In this document: piece after piece, positions 51,901 to 60,900 of the stretch | How the letters are laid out: the number at the start of each line of letters is the position of its first letter | Position numbering within the stretch: the stretch's first letter is position 1 | Assembly: GCA_945910005.1 (NCBI GenBank) | Contig: OX246741.1 | Span: forward strand, 7,754,611 to 7,818,610 | Origin: Isoperla grammatica | Taxonomy: Eukaryota; Arthropoda; Insecta; Plecoptera; Perlodidae | DNA length: 64,000 nucleotides | Direction of reading: 5' to 3' | Translations under genes and position numbers: made by a program | The notes under the pieces: generated by a model | Databases searched by the model: none | What the model was told of the DNA's origin: nothing | Seen by the model: only the letters and a program-made list of their open reading frames with translations

Positions 51901-54900
51901 AACCTAAAGTGGGACCAGTTGGAAATTTGAAAGAATGTTAAATTTGACAAACCAAGTCACGAAACCTTTCTGGAAAATGTGTCAAGCAGAAAGAGTCGTC
52001 AGACAACTTAATTTAAATCTATATGATAGATTAACACTTTACCTAGAATGGGAGACCATATGACAGCTAGAGTGCGCTGTGAGCGGTCATACCCAATTTC
52101 GATACGATAGCTCAAGTCTACCTTACGTCAACTGCTCTAAATATTATCTCCCTAATACATACTTTATAGTAATTGACTAATTGTAATTATAGATATAATT
52201 AGCATTTAAAACTAAATAATATTATTACGTGATGTGTATTTAAAACTAACAATCAGCTGAATAATGCAGAAAACAAGTGAAACCTAGTACCATGGCAGAC
52301 AGAACAGAATGACAGTCAACCACACACCTTGCACACGGGTAACGGGTAAGGTTAAGTCATCCCAAAGACATCTATATTTCCATGGCAACATCATTGTTGC
52401 ATGCTCAAGTGAGGGGCATAATGAAACAGCGTTCCTGCCATACAGTCTCCCAAACCATTCAGTGGCATGTAGGTATATGCCATTAAAACTTACTTGGTGT
52501 TGATGTCTTAATATGAGGTGGTAATTTTGCATTTTTCATAATAGCAGTAAGCGAAGTTACATCAGCGGATGGCAAGCAACTGCGGGCAGAGCACAGTGCC
52601 TGAATCGGTAGAAGTAACTGCTTGGGCGAAAGAGTGGAAACATGCACAATTTCTCCTCCGTTCTGCAGCTGAAGTCGAGATACCAAGAACTGGAGCAAGA
52701 TACCAGAGGCCTGGCATACTGCTCCCACCTGACCCTTGGCCACTGAAAGAATAAGATTAATTTAGTATTTCTGTACAAAAACTCAAATACTACCTAGGCC
52801 CTCAGAGTGAACTTTAAAGTTAAGTCTTCGGCAATCAACATATATATGCTTACAATGTGCAGCATTTGTACTGATGTAGTCGGCAGCCAAGGCAGCAAAT
52901 GCAGTATAGAATGTATCGTACTCTTCTTCATGATTCAACAGCTCCGTTTCACTGAAAACAAAAGAAATCAATATTAGGGCGTGCGTGATGTGCATACACC
53001 TAGGGCTTAGGCCTAGTCACAGTATTTGTATGACACATGGAAAGACTGTACCCATTTGCCATCGTGATCCCTAGCTTAGCCCTTAAAGGCCGGTTCACAC
53101 ACTTGATTAAGGCTAGTGACCAGAAGATAAGCTTATGGAAATGCGTGTAAGCGTTCGCACAGAACTACGGCTAGCGCCAAGGCTAACGACTAGCGCTATG
53201 GCTAACAAAAGATAACTAACTTTCATCTTCTGGCCATAGTCACTAGCTCGACCAATCAGAAATGGGAATATAATTTTCAAACAACCAATTGCATAAAAGC
53301 AACGGTAGTCAGTGCAGTAGTTACTGTCATTATGAAAGTACTATTCGACACTAAATGTGTCAAGAGATAGCACCACTGCTGCGCAACATGGCTGACAGTT
53401 AGAGGGTAACAAACTGACAGGAGATCATGGATCCGCCTAAACATGTTATTGCGCAAAGTAAGTTTTTAACTTTATTCTTAAATATACATATATTTGAAAG
53501 CAAATAGAGCCCAAAGGAACCTCAATGAAAGAGAGGCAGTGTTAATCGGTGGCCTTTTAATTGCATGTGGTTAATTAACATTATGATCAGAACATGAACT
53601 TCGGATCTTCGGATACTTGGTATGTCCCCTGATCCAAAATCCCCATAATATCAAAGGCATCTTGAATACAAAACGCAACCAGCGAAAATCCAGCAAAGCT
53701 GGATATTCACTGACGAAACAATATCGCTTATGTTTCTTTGGAATCGTTGCCATTCTCATATAAACAATGACAAATGACACTGACAAATGACATCCAGCGG
53801 CTCTGTTGCCCTCTAAATATTACTTCACGATTTCGCCGCCAGAGATCATACCTGCAACATTTAGTGCCGAATTATTATTAAAATATTAAAATATTAAAGT
53901 ATTATTATTGTGGGTATTTGGGGAATGAATGTGACTTTGTTTTTTTCAACGAAATTAAACAAAAATCACTTTTTTATGTTACCTGTTACTGTATCTTTCC
54001 AATTATGTAAGGCGCGTGCTTCAAAAAGTACCTACATATTTATGTTTGAAATCAATTTAATTATGTTGAATTAGCTAGAGCCTATGCCTAGGCCATGCCT
54101 AGGCCAATGCACGCCATTTGCCATTGTTCAACACTAGGATGAAGAGAAATATCTCTGCAGCAAAATAAGTGCTTTGGTTCTTTGTTATCAGCAGATGCAC
54201 CAACTTAAACATAAGTTACTGTATAATAATCACAGTATTTTCAATAAATAACCCCTTCTTCAAATTTGAAGAAGGGGTAATTTGAAGAAAGGGTTATTAT
54301 TTTAAAATAAATTTATACCCAAAAAATAAATTACCCCTTCTTCAAGTTTGCGGGCGATATTCGGTTTCATTTCATACATTGGCTACTGAATCAATGTAGA
54401 ACAGCTGATTGAAGCATCCAGTAGGCTGTGTGCATGCTGCTAATGGTGAATGGCGTGCATAGACATAGGCTCTAGCCAATTCAACATAATTCAATTGATT
54501 TAAAACATAAATACGTACTATTTGAAGCATGCGCCTTACATAATTGGAAAGATACAGTAACAGGTAACATAAAAAAGTGATTTTTGTTACGTGGCCTTTT
54601 GGGTTTTCGTAATAAAATTTCTAAAAAAATCACTGTTTATGATATAGTCCTCCCAACGAATCTATTCTCATGCTTTCGTCATAACCCCTGAGGCCTCGAA
54701 ATAAACTTCCGCGGACGGTTTACTGCCTGTGTTCATGCGCGCACTATTGCCGAATACTAAGATGGCGCTCGACGAAATTAGCAGCTCCTGCACTGCAATC
54801 ACGTAACTTTCCTGGCGGAGGCTTGTCGAGCTCGGGAGTTCGACGAGCCTTCGCTAGGTGGAGATTTAGTAGACCTTGTTGTGTAGCCAATGAGAGTTGG

Positions 54901-57900
54901 AGAATTCGAAAAAGTTCACAGGAACTATCAAAAGCCAGCAAGCTGTGAACAACATTGGCAGTCTTTTGTTTTTATTGAAAGCCTGTCAAAATGTATCAAA
55001 ATTCACACTTTACTGAGTAAATCCATAAAGTTACTACTCGCAGCAAGTATTTATTCTAATATTCCACTGTGTTCTAGAGGTAGGTCTAAACTGTAAAGGT
55101 ATAGTCCGTCCTACTTTAGTTTTATGAAATAAGTTGTTTAAACATCGGCGTTTCCGCCATTTCTTGGTATCGAAAGCTGTGAATGGCTGGGTTCCCGTGA
55201 TCTATTTTCAATTATCACTTCTCTCCACACAGGGTTTATTGGTTTTGTTACTACAAACTTATATTTGTATTTAATTTTTAAAAATATTCGTCGTGAAAAT
55301 GTATTGGGTCCGTATGGCTTTGGGGATAGAAATTAAGAAGGCGAAAGCGTCCTCAACTTGTGTGCCAGAAACAATCTCAAGGTGGCCAACAGCTGGTTTC
55401 AAAAGAGAGTTAGCCACCAAATTACACGATACGCATGGGATGGAGTCGGAAGATCAGTAATTGATTATTTCTTATTGGATAAAAAACTGATGAGCAACGT
55501 AACTGATATCAGTGCACACCCTAAAATAGCCCTGGACAGTGACCACAGGTTGCTAGTAGCAACATTCAGCATAACAGTATTCAATACTTATGCAACACAA
55601 GAATCTTTAACAAGACTGAAAGTGTGGAAACTACAGCAGGAAACCGAGAGAGAAGAGTTTCAACGTCAAATAACTTTGAAGGTACCCACAAGTGACCTAC
55701 GAGGAGTTGAGGAGGAGTGGGCAGACTTCAAAAAAGCGTTAATCGAAAGTACCGAAAGTATCTGTGGCAGATCTGGGAGAAGAAAGAAAACAAAGGAAAC
55801 ACCGTGGTGGAACGAAGAAGTGAAAGAGGCAGTGAGAAGGAAACGGGAAGCGTGGTTGCTGAAGGAGAAGTGCAAGACCAAAGACACTATGGAAAACTAC
55901 CATAAACAAAAATACAATGTAAAGAAAAAAGTGGAAGAGGAGAAAAATAGAGCAATGGTAGTTTTTGGCAACAAACTACAGGAGGATTTCGAGGGAAACA
56001 AGAAAATGTTGTACGGATTAATTAAGGAGAAACGAAGCAAGCGGGAGGAGCAAAAGTTTATGCTTGACGAGCGAGGAAGCAGCAAGTTAATAACTGATCC
56101 TCAAAAGATTAAAGAGATGTGGCAGGCATATTTCATTGATCTACTGAATCCAAACACGTGCAGCAATAATACCCTTGTGGAGGTTGAGCGGCAAGTATGC
56201 CCTCTTGAAGAAGCATATAGCGCAAAAACTGCACAAGACAACAAACCTGCAATACTAAGGCGAGAGGTCGAAGACGCTATTAAAGGAATGAAGAATGGCA
56301 AGGCTCCTGGGTTTGACGAAATTACAGCGGAGATGATTATTTAGCAGCCGGAGCTATTGGGGTAAACTGGGTGTGGAGACTTGTGTGTACAATATGGAAC
56401 AACAAGGAGATACCTACAGACTGGACAAAGAGTATAATTGTACCATTTTTCAAGAAAGGAAACCGTAAGTGCTGTAGAAACTACCGAGGCATATCATTGA
56501 TGAGTCAGGTAGCTAAATTATATGAAAGAATACTTGAAAGAAGACTACGCATACAAATTGATGGGAAATTACGAGAAGAACAATATGGGTGCAGGCCAGG
56601 CAGATCCACTACAGACCTAATTTTTACTATCAGACAACTAATGGAGAACCAATGGGAGAAAGGTGGGGAAATGTTAATGCTGTTTCTTGACCTAGAAAAG
56701 GCCTTCGATAAGCTGCCGAGGGAAAAAGTGTGGGAATCACTACGTAAGAAAGATGTAGAAAACGACCTCGTAGAACGCATACAATCTACATACAAAAAAG
56801 GCACCAGCTGTGTGCGGACAGCATTTGGGAACACGGAATGGTTTGAAATCAACAATGGTCTAAGACAAGGAAGTGTACTCTCACCAACACTGTTCATCAT
56901 AGTAATTGACGAAATACTACGGGTTGTCAAACCGGAAGAAGATAAAGGACCAAGAACAATGATATATGTAGATGATATAGTCATATGTGGCAAGATACTA
57001 GAACAAGTACAAGAAGAACTGGATAAGTGGAGCAAGGCAACAGAAACATTTTGTATGCGAATCAGCCAAGAGAAGAGCGAACTGGTAACCATGACAAAGA
57101 GACGCATACCCGGAGATGGCAAACTTTTACTGAGGGACTAGGAGTTGACCACAAAAGAATCTTTTAATTATCTAGGAAGTATGATATCTAAAATTGCAAC
57201 AATAGATGCAGAAGTTTTAAGAAGAACCACATTGGCAGAAAGCTTCTACCAGTCTGTCAGGAAGCTACTTTGGAAAGATGAAATCCCAAGACAATGCAAA
57301 CTTCTTATATACAAACTATACTTTCTACCAATACTGACATATGCCACAGTTACATGGACCATGGGATTCAAAGCGGAAAATCGAATAGTGGCAGCAGAAA
57401 TGAAGTTCTTGAGAAGCACACTGGGTGTGACAAAGCATGACAGGATTAGAAGTAGTGTGATCAGAGAAAGATTAGGTGTTGAAAGCGTGAAGGTAAGATT
57501 GGAGAGAGAACGTCTTCGTTGGTTTGGACATATGAAAAGGATGGACCTGACTAGGATACCAAGAAGAGAGTTTGAACAACAACAAGAAGAAGGGCATAAG
57601 AAGAAAGTAGGCAGACCAAGAGACAAGTGGATAAATCAGATCAAAGACAGTGTGGAGAACAGAGGAAGATCATGGAACGAAGTTGAAGCAGAAAGACTAT
57701 GGGAAAACCGTGAGAGATGGAGGGAACTACTAAACAGCCCTCTGGTAACGGAAGAAGTGATCGAGGAAGAGGTCGAGGAGGTGGTTGTGTCAGGCCTGGC
57801 TAGCCGGCAACGAAGACATTAGCCCAAGACATGGAGTACTCTGCTACTCCCCCCTACCCGATAAATTAATGTTGGAAACGGGGTCAAGATATATATATAT

Positions 57901-60900
57901 TCGTCGTGTAATATTATTAATAGCAACCTACACAAATGAGAGAATTACCATTTATCAACGTCGGACAAGTTGGCCAACTCACGAACTGAGACAATCCGAC
58001 GCAATCTTCCATCAAGCACACGGAGGAATGACAAGTTAAGTTGCCATTCTGGACATGGCCTGTGATGAAAGCATGAGAATAGATTCGTTGGGAGGACTAT
58101 ACAAATACCTTTTATCTTTCCAATTCCGAAGGGTGGATATTTCAAATCCCACGTAATTTTGTTTTAAACAACTAATTTTTCAAAATGATTGGCGAGCTAT
58201 ACAGCCCACATACAGAGGTAGTCTACCAAGACACTGATAACAGTGATTCATGAGGCCGAATTTTCGATAAATTACCCCTTCTTCAAATTTGAAGAAGGGG
58301 TAATTTGAAGAAGGAGTTATAATTTTAAAATAAATTTATACCCAAAAAATAAATTACCCCTTCTTCAAGTTTGAAGAAGGGGTAATTTATCGAAAATTCG
58401 GTTAGGTTAGGGGACCATACTAACTTTCGTGGGCAATCCTCAACCTGATCCCCTAACCTAACCGAATTTCGTGGGATGTCAGGTAGCTGGGCAAAGTCAC
58501 TTTGATTCATAAGTGACTTTGCCCTGTAGAGTCACTTTCATTGACAAATGACTTTGCCCAGCTACCTGACATCCCACGAAATTCGGTTAGGTTAGGGGAT
58601 CAGGTTGAGGATTGCCCACGAAAGTTAGTACGGTAATTGGGTTTGGTTATTGTGTCTGGTTATTGATTATTTGGGCTTAACGTCTCATATTTTTGCAACG
58701 AGGCTAATCGAGACAATGAGTGGGTGATATATGAAGATGAAATAGGAGGCTGTTTGGAGGAAAGGGGCCAAAAGGAGTGGTGTGGGGGGGGGGGGGGGGG
58801 TGGGAAGGGGAAGGGGGGGGGAAGGGGAAGGGGGAGGAAAGGGGATTGGGGTGTGAACTGCACTTCGTCTGACTTCTCCTCCTCGACCAGTCCGGCAAGG
58901 GTTGCCCTACCAGAAGCATACGCTTCCGCCGGCATAGCTCTCGGGATCAACAAAGCACACAAAGCTGCCCACCACGATAATGTAGCAGTCCATGGGCAGG
59001 AGTGTCTGGTTAGTATGTATACTTTTCTAATTGTAATAAGGAATAAAACCAAAGCACTTCCGTTGGCAGATAGTCAACATGGCGCACATAGGCCTAGACA
59101 TAGCGGTAGCGAAAATAACACATTTAAAGTGGTTTAAAACAAAATTATGTGGGATTTGAAACATCCACCCTTCGGAATTGGAAAGATAAAAGGTATTTGT
59201 ATCATAAACAGTGATTTTTTTAGAAATTTTATTACGAAAACCCAAAAGGCCACGTAACTTACAAATACCTTGTTAAATTTCGTTGAAAAAAACAAAGTCA
59301 CATTCATTCCCCAAATACTAAATGGGGATTCTAATGGGGGCTAGGGCGTAAGGGATATAACGTGTTTCGCAAGGATAGAAATAGATATGGGGGGGGGGTG
59401 ATGATTGTCTGTAGGGAGAATGTCAAGGGCACATTGTTGTGGGTAGATAATGTGGTTGAAATGATGTGTGTGCAAGTAAGGGTGGGGGGAGGTCCTTGTG
59501 TGGATGTGGTGGGAGTATACAGGCCTAAGGATAGTGGGGAGTGGCAAGTGTTAGATAGGTTGGAAGAGGTAGTGATGGGTGATAGAGGAAGAGTGTTAGT
59601 AATAGCTGGGGATCTAAACTTGCCTGGAGTTCACTGGGAGGGGGGGAGGGAGGATCTTGGAGGCAGAAGGCAGGAATGGGCCTGTAAACTTATTAATGAG
59701 GGGTTAGTGCAAACGGTAGGAGAGGGGACGAGGATTTGTGGGGAGGGGAGGAATAACATTTTAGATGTAATATTAGTAAGGCCGGAGGAAGCATGGGTTC
59801 ACTCGGAGGTAGTAGAGGGAATGAGCGATCATAGGGCCCCAATAGTAGAGTTAGCACTAGGTAGTGGGTGGGAGGGAAGGCAGGGAAATAATAGTGAAAG
59901 TAGGGACAAGACAATCTGGAGATATGATAGAGCTGATGTTCAGGGTTTGCAAAGGGAGTTACTGGTAATGTATGAAGAGTGGTCTAGTAGGGATGTGGGA
60001 GTAAATGAAATGTGGGAAAGTTTTCTGCAGATATATAGGGGCTTGTTGGAAAGGTTTGTGCCGCAGGTGACTAAGGGGGGTGGGACTGACCCAGTATATT
60101 ATAATAAAAGAATTAGGTGGTTGAAGAGGAAGTGCAGAGAAATATATAAGAGGTATAGGAAGACTGGTAAAGGTAAGGAGAAACTTAAGGAGTGGGAGGG
60201 AGTTCTTAATAGGGCAAAGGTCGATGCAAAGGATGATTATATGATGCACTTAATGGATGATGAGGGATTCCAAGGTAAAGGGAGAAGGTTGTATCAACAT
60301 CTAAGGAACCAGAAAGGGGGGGGCGAAATACCCACACTTAAGGGGACTGGGGATGAGTTATTTACTGGTGATAAGGACAAAGCGGAGGCTTTGAACTCAC
60401 ACTATGGGGAGGTATTCCAAGAGAGGGAAGATTCTAGTATGCAGTGGGAAGGGGGGAGGGGTAGCAAGCCACTCACGATAACGAATCTTGATATTAGAAG
60501 GGTTTTAGGAAAGATGGGAGGGAGAAAGGCATCGGGGCAGGATGGGTTGATGTGTAGATTTTTGAAAATTGGGGGGGAGGGGGTTGTTAGGTTTGTAGGG
60601 GATATTTGCAGGAAATCGTTAAGGGAAGGTACTATACCGGAGGGTTGGAGGGAAGGACTTGTAGTGCCAATACATAAGGGGGGGGATAGAAGTCAAGTAG
60701 GGAATTACAGACCTGTTAGTCTCACTTCGGTAGGGAGCAAGATAATGGAAAAGGTAGTAGCAAATTATGTTAGGGAGGTGTTGGAGGGGGAGGGATGGTT
60801 GGTAGATAGCCAGCATGGGTTTAGGGAGGGGTATTCTTGCGAGACGCAATTGATAGGTCTTGTTCAGGATATAGGGGAGGCTCTAGATAAGGGGGAGGAG

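Larger units (their letters stand above)
53914..59318. mobile_element. composite foldback-repeat cluster in UBR4 intron 1
   Basis: Outer arms: 53914-53960 and 59272-59318 are inverted copies (46 of 47 bases). Inside: 53962-54130 is inverted against 54425-54588; 54592-54655 against 59200-59262; 54645-54684 against 58063-58102; 58103-58167 against 59130-59200. Several GAAGAAGGGGTAATTTGAAG hairpins repeat at 54255-54345 and 58265-58385, and a second hairpin set at 58385-58630. The RTE element (55296-57896) interrupts it. Confidence 0.85.
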
